Below the pieces are notes generated by a model. The model was given only the letters and a program-made list of their open reading frames with translations, was not told the DNA's origin and made no database searches. Made by a program: the position numbers and the translations under genes. From NCBI GenBank assembly GCA_963931925.1, contig OZ007579.1, forward strand, positions 49,612,119-49,676,118: 64,000 nucleotides of DNA. Reading direction: 5' to 3'. Source of the stretch: Onchidella celtica (Eukaryota; Mollusca; Gastropoda; Systellommatophora; Onchidiidae). Every line of letters starts with the position of its first letter. Position 1 is the stretch's first letter. Positions 22,601 through 34,485 of the stretch are shown here, in pieces.

Positions 22601-23784
22601 TTTCGACATGATTTCTTAATAGGACAAAACATCTCTTCATTAAGAATCCTGCCTGGTAATCATTTAGTCCATTCTTCCTTTTATTATCCTTTTACTTTAG
22701 GCTGTTTTTAGTTCAATAAAACTTTCTTCTGACAATTTGTGTCTCTCACAAATCTTCATTTAACTCAATAACTACCTGTATTGTATTGAGTGCCGTTAAC
22801 ATTGTTAATTGTCTATAACGATCACCAAGAATTGGTTTTAGTAACTCTCAAACCATGGAGCGTCTCCATGACCTTGTCTACGTAACATTGCCTAACTTTC
22901 TCCGCTAGCTCACGCACAGACGATCATCGGAGGTTGCGTCACACAGCGCGGCGATGCCCGTTATAGAGTGAAAATCTAACGATATCTTCTCCCACCGAGG
23001 TCATCCTTTGTCCACTATGGAAAGTTCCGTGATCCCCGATGTCTTTTGATGTTCCAACGATGACCAGAATCTTCGGTCAAAGTCGGGGACGTAGTTGTTC
23101 CAATTATTACTCAACTTTTTTTGTCGCCAGACTTTGTAAGCAGCAGAATTTTGAAAACTAAGGCAGTTCCAGGTATGAACTTCAAGGTGAAATCTCTCTC
23201 TCTCTCTGCCCTACTGCATTCACAGCATCACCATCTCTGTTCCCATGAATCCTCAGGACTTTTAAAGGAGCTCATTAAGCAGTAAGTTCATTTTTCTTCT
23301 TCTTCTGTAACGTTTGTACATTTCATGTGTCTGAACCTCAGGGCATAGACTTGTAACTGATAATGAACTTGATGTACCCCTACGAAGTTTTGAGCCTCTG
23401 CTGGTTCTTGTGACAGCAAAAGAAAAATCATCGTCATCATCATTTTTCAAATGCCTTGAACATTTAGACAGACTAAAGCAGGCAACCAGCTCACTGTATC
23501 CAATAATGGCATGAATGTTCATAAATCATCAATGAATTTCTGGAAAAAATAATTCCACAGTTACACCATAACCATGCTCGTTTTTGTTTTCATTGATATT
23601 GAGATGACATTTGCAGAGTACATGTTTTATTCATGTTTAGCTTTGACCACACTCGTTATGCCTTTATCATTGCTGCAAATTACTGTATATAATTGTTACT
23701 GGTCACTTTGTCGTATTTTTTTCTTCAAACCAACCAAAATAAGAATTCAGCCATGCAACTTTTGTTTGTTTAATCCAACAGGAA

Positions 23785-24677
23785 AATAATTCGGCCGCAC
23801 TCAGATTCAAGTGGCAGCTGTGATGAAGCTCCGTTGGTAAAGCGTCACAAGGCAGAACAAGAGAAAGCAGAATCACCAAAAGTGCCAGCCTTCTATGGTG
23901 CGGAAGACACTGATGGTCCCCCAGATCCTCAGATTGCAAGGCCTGTGACAGCCAAACCTGTTTCGCCTACTCATTTTTACTGACGTCCCAGTTCAACATG
24001 CTGTGCCTACTCACACCAAGGACTTGTCATCAGATGATAATGACAGTGTAGAGAATCCATTTACTTTGGATAGTTCTGATGGTGACGTTGCATCGGACAA
24101 CGAGAAACAGAATAGTGAACGTTCTCCTACTTCTATGTCAACTCCTGCTGCTACTGCTCCCTCTGGGGCACGATTTGATTGCTCGTGGGGTCATCCAGCA
24201 TTCACCCTGAACATCACCCCATTGAATGTTTGGACATCTCACAACCCGATCATTCTATTATCTTCCCCTCCAAAAGACTCCATTGACGGGATTGAAGAAC
24301 AACCAACGCAGAGTGCAGCAAGCTAAGTGTTAAATTTGCTTGCCGGTGTTCATCATTCTCAACTTGAACAATCAGATGTTTCCGTTGGATACTCTTTGTC
24401 TGCAAGTTCATCATATCTGTGAGTGCTCGCCGAACTATCCCCGCCTCCGATCTCACCGTTACCTATCACTCCATCACCAATATCGGCTTGTACGACAGCA
24501 AGAAAGGAGAGAGAACCTTGGTCTCAGAAAACCAAACGCCCAATACTAGAAAGTTGCAACTGCCATAACCATTGTTTGGAAAAAATCGGACACCGACAAT
24601 GCTTTTGCTATTCATCAAGAATAATTGAATCATACCTACAACGAGCAAAGGAACTGGCTATTCAGTCATCGCATTAA
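23785..24677 (+). pseudogene. Eroded protein-coding region within the transposon
   Basis: Acidic, serine-rich text (SSDDNDSVENPFTLDSSDGD from about 24027) is followed in other frames by RPILESCNCHNHCLEKIGHR (about 24535-24597). A C-x-C-H...H-C-x2-K-I cluster after a basic stretch resembles the N-terminal region of a transposase-like family whose C-terminal motif occurs at 60.1 kb. The frames are broken and no full protein can be read. The assignment is tentative. Confidence 0.35.
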
Positions 24678-25319
24678 ACTAAGCCCATCAGGAAAAAGAA
24701 AGCATTGTGGTTTTATGGATGAAACAGGAACAGCCGTCAGCAAACGCGTTTTTTTCGTCTGACACAGAAGAGTTTTCCCTTGGAACCGAGTTTTTGAACA
24801 TTTCATTAGACAGAAAATGGCGAAACAATGCCCTCTCTGAACAAAAAAGGCGTTTTGTCGTATCACACATAATCAGAGCAATGCCTATCTCTTCAGCAAG
24901 GCGTTTGTGTGATTAGGTCTGATGCGACAAAACGCCTTTTTTTCTGAAAAAAGGCGTTTTACGTTTGAGCATTGATTCGACAAAACGCCTTTTTCATCAC
25001 AGTTTAATTAATTCAACACCAATTCAAATAAAACTTTACACAAAGTTAAAAGACATCATAACGTGTCACTTCAGTCTAGAAAAATTGCATTTTGTTTGCC
25101 AGATTTAAATTTAGAAACCGCAAAACTAAATCGCGATTTTCTCTAAACAGCATTTTCAGGAAAAAGGCGTTTTGTCAAATCACGTTAGTAATGCCAATGT
25201 GGCCAGGGATCCAACAGAGAACAATTTCATGTTTCTTATTGGACAGTGTATGAAGACCTTGTAACAGATTATTGACTTCATGGGTCTTCATATTGGATTT
25301 TTTTTTTTTTTAAAGCCTG

Positions 25320-26056
25320 GAGGCAGGACAGCGAATCAGACAAGATAATGAAGTTTCCTGGACACAAGATTAAAACCAAGTTGATTGCATGAATTTCAGC
25401 GGCGAAGACAGAATCTTTGGGGCTGAGACTGATGCATTCGGTTTTGCCATATGCACGAGAATGAGGCGGCTCCTACCTAATCATGGTCTTTGAAGACATT
25501 TGTGTAAAAAGGTCTAAGATCTGGGTATTTATTGATTACCTCTCCAAACATTTGTTTGTAGGTTTCTGGCATGGTGTTGTTCTTGCAACATGGCTCGAGA
25601 CCTAAAACAATGTTTGGTTTATGTGTTAGCCATGGTGGGATGGCAGGAAATGGGTCATTCTCCAAATCACAAGGTTGGATTTCGGCTTTTGCGAGCAAAG
25701 ACTGAATCCGAAGTCAAAAAGGAGAAGACGCACCCTGAGAAGATTCAATTTTTTGAATACAATATATTTCGTAGAAAACCAAATTGTAAGCGGAATTGTC
25801 TGGGTGAGAAGACAATTTTAGTCTGTTCTGAAAAGAGAGTTCGTCTCTTTTGCAGGGACGCTTCATTTGCTTTGACACACAAACTTTCAACTGGAGAGGT
25901 GCAGAAAGCACCCAGAGCAAGATGTAGCCCTTGTTGGTGGATAGGGTCTAGCTTTTTCAAGTATGACGGCTTAGCTGATCTATAGACGATGTCGCGAATG
26001 TGGTTTCTAGCAAACGACTGCAATTCAAGAGGAAAACACACACTCGACGAACACAC
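25320..26056 (-). pseudogene. CR1/Jockey-like LINE fragment (thumb to RNase H start)
   Basis: Minus-strand text YRSAKPSYLKKLDPIHQQGL and FCTSPVESLCVKANE (26056-25745) is the region after the RT palm in APE/RNase H LINEs. The frame 25698-25477 (PPWL...NIVLGL, PETYKQMF) leads to the start of RNase H, where DHD replaces the expected DGS-type core. Frameshifts and stops follow, so it is dead. It lies just outside the right end of the 22.2-25.2 kb transposon. Confidence 0.7.
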
Positions 26057-26967
26057 TAACTTTCCTAATGGAATTAATTAACAACTCAAATGAATTAGTT
26101 TTGTCAGACCTGTAGGGCCACAATAATGTATTGAGTTAGCTGCATAGGACAACATACATAAATGAAATGACTTTCAGGGTAACTGCAAAATGAGAATACA
26201 ATTTTAGAATGGACTAAAAGGTCCTAGTACTGGATCATATATACTTAATGACTCATAGGATATTTAATACAAATTATAGTCTTCGCTGTCTCAGCACACG
26301 CCAGCTCCATTGCAATGGCTCCTGTCATATATTCTAATACTGGCACTGCCTGGCTGTGAATCTAGGAGTAGGCTCCCATACTGCTGGTAACATCTGAATT
26401 CTGAAATACAATTACAATGCATACCATTTTTCCCTAGCCATCAAGAACCAGGGACTATCAAGAAAGGCGTTGCATGGTGGACAAAGTCCGGGTAGCTATT
26501 AGCTGGAGCTCGTCATTTCTAGGCTCCTAATATAGATGGTCTTCTCTATTGCGTCTCTGTTCCGATCTGGCTCGAACACGCCGACCACTTCGCATAAGGA
26601 AACTTTTCTACATGTAATAATGGACATAGGTATGGACTGACTTTTATAATGTCTAGCCACCTGCAACTACCGTCCAAATCCCTAGATTTGATTGGTGCGG
26701 TCATGCGAGCTGAGCTCGCAGTATTAATTTATTCTATTGTGTAAGTCGGTTACGGCCTTGCACTAAGACAGACAAGGTCATCTTCTAAATAGGTTAATAA
26801 TTAAATCCAAAATCTTCTTAACTTGACTCAGCACAATTCGTGCTTTCACGAACCACTGAATGTCAATAGTCAATTACAACCACCTCACACCCTCCAGCAA
26901 TGCTATTGGATCACGAACTGGAGCTGCTCTGCCATCCCTGGTTTACCTACACATATTCCTTTTTAAC
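26057..26967. other. Unassigned interval
   Basis: No gene or repeat is recognised between the LINE fragment and the solo LTR. Confidence 0.5.
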
Positions 26968-28195
26968 TGTCATGATTCAGATGTTGTTAAAACTCACGCA
27001 GAGAGTGAGTTGTTGTTGTTTTATCAGGGCCATGAGAAATTGGCTGGTGGCCTTGAACGGTCCTCGCCAAATTATAGTTGGTGAGTAAATAAATGTAAAG
27101 TTAAACTGTTAGATTCACGCTTGTGGGTTTTAATGTTCGTGATTAATAAGTAATGGAGTAGGGGTGAAACAAGGTGGGCATAGTTGACATTGTTAAGTAT
27201 GACTAGACAAGTTTTTGCACGTTAACTGGCTGGTAGAATAGTGCAGACGTATTACTACAATTAAAATGGTGGGAGGTTTCGACCTATGAGATAGCTGAAC
27301 TAATTGGGCCAGCGGACTAGCACCTGGGTAGTTAGATAGTATATAACATCGTGTAACGTTCAGATTTAGTGAATACAGACGAGCAGAAGCATCGTGTCGT
27401 GAAGTATCTCCGGTTGACCAGTACCTGAACTGTGTGCTTCGAAGACAAGAAGTCCTTGCTAACGGACTGACTGAGCTCTAGAAAGAAAGGTCTGAGTGGG
27501 CTGACCTTTGAAAGCCCACGCTGCGCTATATTGATGTTCGCGCCTACCAGTAGGCGTGAGCAATGGTAATATATCTTAGTTATTCAAGCATAATAGAGAT
27601 CGGAGATAGAGAGAGAACTACAGCCTCATAGGAAGACTAAGGAAACCCCAGCTGGCACTCGACCACGAGTGTCCTGTATCATAGATCTATTGCCATAGTA
27701 TGATTGGAATAATATAGCACATTGTTGATGAATTGAATAGTGATTGTGCATAAAATATAGTCTTTTGGCAACTGCTTAAATTACCTACAAGCCGAAGAGT
27801 GCTTCTGTAGGCTTTGAACGTAATGGGCTCTCCTAACATTTAAGCCCATATGATTTATGGAGAGTTTGCCTGGCGACTGGCCAGTGGCGACTCAACTGTC
27901 ACTTTAAATTGATATCTAGTTTCGTATAATATACCTATTTACTATTGATTGCAGTACCTCCATAGTTACATGAATATCATTGGTTAAGTTATTAATTAGA
28001 GCTTTTTTTTGGTTTGAATATACCCCTATTGTCTTTTGTTTTGTTATTAATATTTATGTAAACTATGGCCTGACCGGCCTGACATATATACACTCTAGTT
28101 ATTTAATACTTTTCTTGTGTGGTTGTGTCCGAGTGTGAGTTAGCTGCCTCTCATGCAGTCGTAACATCCCCAAGACCCTAACTCTGCTCGTGACA
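26968..28195 (+). mobile_element. Solo LTR, family A (copy 2)
   Basis: It has the same ends as the first copy (TGTCATGATTC...CTCGTGACA) and a perfect 5-base duplication TTAAC at 26963-26967 and 28196-28200. The TATA-like region reads AGTATATAACATCG. No internal retroelement sequence is left. Confidence 0.9.
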
Positions 28196-28282
28196 TTAAC
28201 CATCTACAGTTTTTGTCGAAAAAACATTAATCAAAACATGTTGCTCACGAGAACAGCTCAAGGACACTTCACTAGGTAGTTT

Positions 28283-30640
28283 TTAAAAAAAAACTCTGAA
28301 TTCAACCCGTGGCCTAGCACGGCATTTATACACAACTTGCTCTTGACAGACGATACAATCGCAGTCTTGTTGGGTTCTGATCAGGGAGCGATAGAGATGA
28401 AGCATGGAGATTCGATCCGCACCCCACTCATTTCCTGAGATAGTCTTTACTATGTTAAGGGCTTTTTGACAGGAGAGATTAAGGTATTTTGCACGAGGGA
28501 GAAAAGTTATTTTTTCGTCGAATATAGGTCCTAGAAATCTGGTCTCGCCCTGCACCGGAAATGTGTTGATTCCCGTGAAGGAAAAGGTCCGGGCCTCTGT
28601 GAAATTTAGTTTTATTACTAAAGTGGACTGCCACGGTTTTTGGGGAGAAAATTTAAATCCGTTTGTTTCTGCCCACCTCTGGACAGTGTTAAGTTACCAT
28701 TGCAGTTTCCGCCCTATTCCATCCACCAGAGGTCCCCGTAGTAGACGACAAAGTTGTCTACGTACGAGGAGCAGTCAACGTTTTGTAAAATGGTTTTAGT
28801 AATTGAATTAATTTTAATATTGAATAGAGTGGGGGATAGAATAATTGGCTCTGGGGCACTTCCTGCTCTTGATCATATTGATCAGAGAGAGTGGAGTTCA
28901 CCTTCACCTGGAAGGAACGATCACTAAGGAAATTCTGGACACAGGCCGATACCTCACCCTTTAGTTCGTCCATGAACATCCCTCAGTACACCTGGCGTTT
29001 TCCAGGTCAAAGAAAATCCCAACTACGTGCAGTTTAGAAGCGAAGGCTTCTCAGATGAAGCTCTCCAGGCGGGCGAGATGTTCTATCGTGGATCGCTTTG
29101 CACGGTAACCGCAATGAAAAGTGGAGAGGGACTGGCTGTTTTCCAACTTCCAGTTAAGACATTTGGTCACCATTCGCTTCATCAGATTGGCAACGTAGCT
29201 GGTGAAAACTATGGTTCGGTAACTTTGGGGGTCCGACTGATCTTTGCCAAGTTTTAGGATGGAGCCAATGTTAGTTTTCCTCCAGGTTAGAGGAACGGTT
29301 CCTGAGGTCCAGATATGATAAAATAGGTTTAGTAAACTCGAGAGTAATGTGAGTAGGGGGTGGGGGGGGGGGGTTGAGGTGTTTTAGAATTTCATTATGT
29401 ATCTGGTCGGGGCCAGGTGCTGTGTGATTGGCCTCGTTCAGACTGGATGTTAATTCTTCAGTTACAAAAGTCTCGTTGTTGGAGAAGGAACCTACGGTTG
29501 AGAAATCGAGAGGCGACTTTTCAGCTTTGATTTTGAAATTTTGAAAGGAGATCGAGTAACGATCGCTGGGAGAATTAGCCGCCAAAGATGAAGCTAATTC
29601 GTTTGTGACCTCCTCTTCCTTTTCTGCGAGGAACCCCTCTTCCTTTTTGAACAGTCCGATTTCAGAGGTGGTAGCAGAGACTTTAATGTTCTTGATCATT
29701 TTCCAGATTTTCTCAAATGGGGTGCGGCTACTGATCTAGGATATGAAGTGTCTCCACGAGCCTCTCTTGCTTTCCCTGATCGTTCTATGTTCTTTCGCTC
29801 CCTCTTGTTTGAATTTCGTCATGCTCTGAGTGTTAGGGTTGTGTTTTAATTCATGGAAGCCTGTTTCGTGCTCCTCAATGGCCCCCTCGCAGGCTTCCGT
29901 GAACCATGGTTAGTCTTTACCTGGAGCCCCAGATGTTTTGGGGATACAGTTCTGAGCAACTTCCAGGAGCTTCTCCTGGAATTGCTCGACTGTGCTTACA
30001 ATAGTGGGCGTAAATAACTGAGTGCACTTGGAAAGTGGATTTTTCTCATATATTCAAGTCCCTGGTCCTATTGGGGGGTAGGATCGAGTAGTTCTTGGAA
30101 ATTGGATTTTTCTCATATTTTCAAGTCCCTGGTCCTATTGGGGGGGTAGGATCGAGTACCTAGTCTTCTCGGATAAGGACGAAAAAATTCGGAGGGCCCG
30201 TGTGCACATTGCGCACGTTAAAGATACCTTGGCAGTTGGAAATCGTAAAGAGCAGGCCGAAAGGCCGCTGCCCGGGCAAAATTGAAATTAATAGATTAAA
30301 ATTTATCCATATCATCCCCCCCCCCCCCCGCCCCGCCAGAACAAGAAATAATAAAACAAGTAAAGTGAGGTGTAAATGCCAAGGGCAGCGAACCTCCTAA
30401 AATAAAGACCTCAAATCAATGAGTGCACTTTCTGTGGAACTCTGCCCCGTCAGTCCGGGCAAGGTTCCACCCAGTCGGCTGGGTTGTTGGCCATGGTTGA
30501 TCAGTGGTGGGACAAACTGGAAAGTGATTTGATCCATGAAGACTATTCAAGACAGACCAGGAGTAATCTATTTTGAGTGTTGGGTGGACTAATGTGAGAT
30601 CTATGTTTGTTTGATTCGTTAGAGTTTGCATTTTTACAGA
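28283..30640 (-). pseudogene. CR1/Jockey-like LINE copy (APE end to RT), with SINE insertion
   Basis: On the minus strand the order is as follows. The APE endonuclease C-terminus lies at about 30635-30430 (IDLTLVHPTLKIDYSWSV, then HGSNHFP). After the SINE comes RT start text TAPGPDQIHNEILKHL (about 29460-29385). The palm follows, where the catalytic box reads YVDNF (about 28760-28745), and then the thumb (TRFLGPIFDEK...LHLYRSLIRTQQD, 28555-28300). Frameshifts and the altered YADD box show decay. A proline run reflects the G-run at 29360. Confidence 0.75.
30030..30419 (+). mobile_element. tRNA-derived SINE, copy 3 (5'-truncated, internally duplicated)
   Basis: It is flanked by an 11-base duplication TGAGTGCACTT at 30019-30029 and 30420-30430. 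The tRNA head is absent. The segment GGATTTTTCTCATAT...TAGGATCGAGTA occurs twice in tandem at the 5' end, then the body and the tail AAATGCCAAGGGCAGCGAACCTC. It is inserted in the APE-RT linker of a LINE. Confidence 0.85.
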
Positions 30641-31600
30641 GCGTCGGCACGATAATGGCCACTCTGCGCCCTTCACGCTCTGACTGGGTACACTTTCTTT
30701 ATTTATACTTCGCATTCAGAGCTGTCAAGTTTAACATAGAATTAAATACATTGATATAGTTTGAACACATTGGTAAAATTCTAAAAAAATATATATATAT
30801 TTTGTATAGATATGGAAAACGTTTTGTAAATGTGTATAAAAGTTATTAAATCAAGCTGTAGATCTTAGCCTCTCTCAGAAAGATCAGTTTCGGATCCACG
30901 TCAGAAAAATATACTTTCACGGATCCGCAGCCATAGTGCTTTCTCCGGAAATGCATGAACTTAAAATGTATTTTATTGATAGTTGGTATTTACATGCCAC
31001 ACAATCGGGGGGATCTACTCCCTTAGTAAAAAATGTTCTAGGAGGTCATGTGGAGTCTATTAAAGACAATATCATCTCTCCGAGTTTATTGTGAGGCATG
31101 GATCCACTGTCCAAGCGGAGTTTATTTGTTTGCTTGATCCATCTTTCCTGCCACCTTGATTTTATGAAGTTTTTAGCGGGTTTAAAGTCAGCATGTGGTC
31201 TTTTTAAGTGTTGTGATGGACGTCTAGAAGGAACGGTCGCTAAGGAAGTTCTGGACAAAGACCGGTACCTTTGTCACTTAGTTCAAGTCCATGAATATAT
31301 TTCAGTATACCTTGCCTCCGGGCCGTGTAGAAGGCTTTTTTCCAGGTCAAAGAAAATTCCAACGACGTGCTATTTAGAAGCGAAGGCTTCTCGGATGAAG
31401 CTGTTCAGACGGAAGAGATGCTCTGTCGTGGCACGGAAACCGCGCGGTCGTCGTACCTATGGATTGGTGTACATCTGCATTTATGGGTTCCGTCATTCAA
31501 AAGGAAAATGTCTGTCTCCAAGAGGAGCTTCTCTACAACCTTTCCGTGAGGATTGGTTGAGGATCTGCCTCAGATGGTACTGTGTGTGTTGAAGTCTTCC
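30641..31600 (-). pseudogene. Deleted LINE copy of the same family (RT piece joined to 3' end)
   Basis: Segment 31240-31600 matches 28913-29110 and beyond (RT finger/palm). Segment 30641-31240 matches the RNase H tail and 3' UTR copy at 21056-22205. The RT middle and RNase H start are missing, so this is an internally deleted copy, directly abutting the copy at 28283-30640. Confidence 0.65.
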
Positions 31601-31617
31601 CCAAGAATTTGTGGAAA

Positions 31618-31825
31618 AATAATGAACCTTCTTAATCTGCTAGAATGGGTCGCCACTAATTCGGACTCGGAATATAGCAAAAATAATGAACTTTCCTAAT
31701 CATTCTGCTATCGTGGGTCGCCACTGACCCAGACCCGGAACACAACAAAATGAATGAACCTCCCTAATTTGCTTTTGTGTGTCGCCACTGACCCAGACTC
31801 AGAATGTAGCAAAAACAATGGCTCT
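31618..31825. repeat. Three-unit tandem repeat (about 65-70 bp)
   Basis: Each unit carries GAATGAACCT or a variant, CTAATYTGCT, GTCGCCACTGACCCAGAC and a GGAATATAGCAAAAA-like end. A single related unit (GCTACTGACCCAGATCCGG) is near 21016. Confidence 0.75.
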
Positions 31826-33654
31826 TCCCAATCTCCAAATAGTCGATCACATCAGACCCACCATTGCCAAATTATCATTATTGTCATAATCAAATGTAAT
31901 TGGTGTGAGGTTAGTGGTCAAGGGGAAATAACCGAATTAATTATAGAGAGGAGGTGAATAAAATATAACATGTGAAGTACGTCAGTTGTAGATAAGGACG
32001 GCATTTTTTGATGACGTCATTTTAAGCAAGAGAGAATTGCTGAACAACAGGAAGGCGGAGATAAACAGTAGTATGCTAGTAAATAGAATATCACTGGTGT
32101 TATGGTAAATGGGCTATAGATAATCAGATATATACTACTGGAGATGGTAGATATTAAAATGTAAAGATAATGTGCTATCGATGAAGATTAACACCCCGTT
32201 TTCAACGTGGGGGTGAGAATTTATTTGTCTACGTCACTTAGCCGTTAAGGCGTATTGATAATATAGGCAGCCGAGAGAGCAGCTGACCGGGGGACTTCAC
32301 TCCGTGCATAGCCTTCCCTGTGTGTAGGAATCAGTTGCATCCTACTTGAGTGGATGATTTTAATATTTACAAATACAGCATGACTAGATTTGATCTTGTC
32401 ATTTATATCCGTATGCCTGACATGACACCGCTTTGATATATTGTTTCTGGCCTTAGTGCCAGACCAATCGTAAGTAATCGAAGATAGAATCTCTTGATGA
32501 CATCGACAGTGAATGAAACGTACGACATTTATCCGTTAGGAGAGTCTTGAAGGAACCCACCAGGAGTGAATGCAAAATTAAACTGCCATCTAGAGCTGCA
32601 TCTAGAATTAATGTATGAAATATATGAGTAACTGTGATTGAATTGTCTGGGTGAGGCTGGGAAATGCCAGCCCATCCTAGAGCTAGATATATCTAGATCT
32701 CTGTACTTAACTGGGCCGACGTCACTTGTCGTTGACGGGCTCGTTCTACTAGAATTTTAGGCAGAATATCCCATATGACATTATGTATTCAGAGACTGTG
32801 ATTGTCATCCAATAAGTAGTCTAGGTTTTTTAGATATATACCTAATAGTTTAAGCAGATAATTAGTGAGGCCAGAGTTAAATGATATTAGAGGAAGTATA
32901 GAGCTAGACTTAGAAGGAGGTATTATTGATTATGGATGTCATGCTGCAGATGTTTATCCTTATTAATTAATTAGATCTAGTCGAGATTGTTAGTGTCTTT
33001 ATTATAAATAAATGTGACCCTGCAGGTCTGATGAATTGAACTTTAATCAGATTGACCTTTAGTATTTGGAATGGTATGAAAGTTAGGTCTTAGATTGAAT
33101 AAACAATAAATCATAAAACTCGATTATAAAAATGCAGTCGAAAACATACATCAACACAACATTATGATTCCATCTATAACATTCGGATGGAATCCATAAC
33201 AACTGGGTTATAACAATTATAGCCATTCTATGATATGAGTGACATTATCTTTTGAAATCTTGGTTTTCATTCCATGAAATACGGGGGCTGTACATAACAT
33301 ATGTAATATGCTTTGTCAAAATTGACTCAAAGACATTTTTACTCATTGAATTTTAGAGTACACCAAATTTCAATAACCAGGTCCACACTGTTGTCTAGTT
33401 ACAGATTGAAGAAAAACACAGCCCTGGGTCGGTATGACCCACGACCTTAATGTAACAGGACGGGTAGACCGAGCGGGTCTCTCTATCTATAGCTATCTAT
33501 TCTTTCACCAAATAATGTAACACAGGACGGGACGAGCGGTCTCCCTATCTATGGTATCTCACACAAACAAACATACAAACAAAACTATCAGGTTTTGAGA
33601 GGACATCAATTTTATTAAAAAAGGAAAAGAAAAAAAAACAAATCAAATGGTAAA
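31826..33654. other. Non-coding interval, no gene seen
   Basis: AT-rich, no ORF of 60 codons. A short imperfect duplication occurs near the end: TGTAACAGGACGGG...CTCTCTATCTAT at about 33450-33500 and again at about 33515-33560. Confidence 0.5.
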
Positions 33655-34485
33655 CACATTACAATAAACCAGGACAATACAATAAACAAGACATTACAAT
33701 AAACCAGGACAATACAATAAACAAGACATTACAATAAACCAGGACAATACAATAAACAAGACATTACAATAAACCATGACAATACAATAAACAAGACATT
33801 ACAATAAACCAGGACAATACAATAAACAAGACATTACAATAAACCAGGACAATACAGTAAACAAGACATTACAATAAACCAGGACAATACAATAAACAAG
33901 ACATTACAATAAACCAGCACAATACAATAAACAAGACATTACAATAAACCAGGACAATACAATAAACAAGACATTACAATAAACCAGGACAATACAATAA
34001 ACAAGACATTACAATAAACCAGGACAATACAATAAACAAGACATTACAATAAACCAGGACAATACAATAAACAAGACATTACAATAAACCAGGACAATAC
34101 AATAAACAAGACATTACAATAAACCAGGACAATACAATAAACAAGACATTACAATAAACCAGGACAATACAGTAAACAAGACATTACAATAAAACAGGAC
34201 AATACAATAAACAAGACATTACAATAAAACAGGACAATACAATAAACAAGACTTTACAATAAACCAGGACAATACAATAAACAAGACATTACAATAAACC
34301 AGGACAATACAATAAACAAGACATTACAATAAACCAGGACAATACAATAAACAAGACATTACAATAAACCAGGACAGTACAATAAACAAGACATTACAAT
34401 AAACCAGGACAATACAATAAACAAGACATTACAATAAACGAGGACAATACAATAAACAAGACATTACGATAAACCACAATAAATC
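33655..34485. repeat. 35-bp minisatellite, about 23 units
   Basis: The unit combines ACAATAAACCAGGACAATAC with AATAAACAAGACATT, period 35. Units are nearly identical, with scattered point variants (for example AAAACAGG, CAGTAAAC). A lone related unit is at about 51408-51428. Confidence 0.95.

Larger units (their letters stand above)
22222..25188. mobile_element. DNA transposon with TIRs and multiple GACAAAACGCC repeats
   Basis: The ends are CTAACGTGATTTGAAAAAACGCC and the reverse complement of AAGGCGTTTTGTCAAATCACGTTAG. TAAT flanks both sides (22218-22221 and 25189-25192), giving a 2967-base element. Motif GACAAAACGCC with following T-runs recurs in both orientations in each subterminal region (about 22232-22560 and 24740-25175). 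The middle holds only eroded coding text (24003-24677). The TIR and 4-base duplication do not tell me the superfamily. Confidence 0.75.

Noticed and set aside
23262-23522. Minus-strand ORF with a poly-Asp run
   Set aside because: The run comes from CATCAT repeats; no motif, and it lies inside the transposon.
28563-29257. Plus-strand ORFs at 28563 and 29027
   Set aside because: Antisense shadows of the LINE reverse transcriptase on the minus strand.
33655-34485. CRISPR-like regular repeats
   Set aside because: Units are contiguous with no unique spacers, and the window is eukaryotic; it is a minisatellite. The same applies to the 38-, 39-, 40-, 25- and 49-bp arrays.
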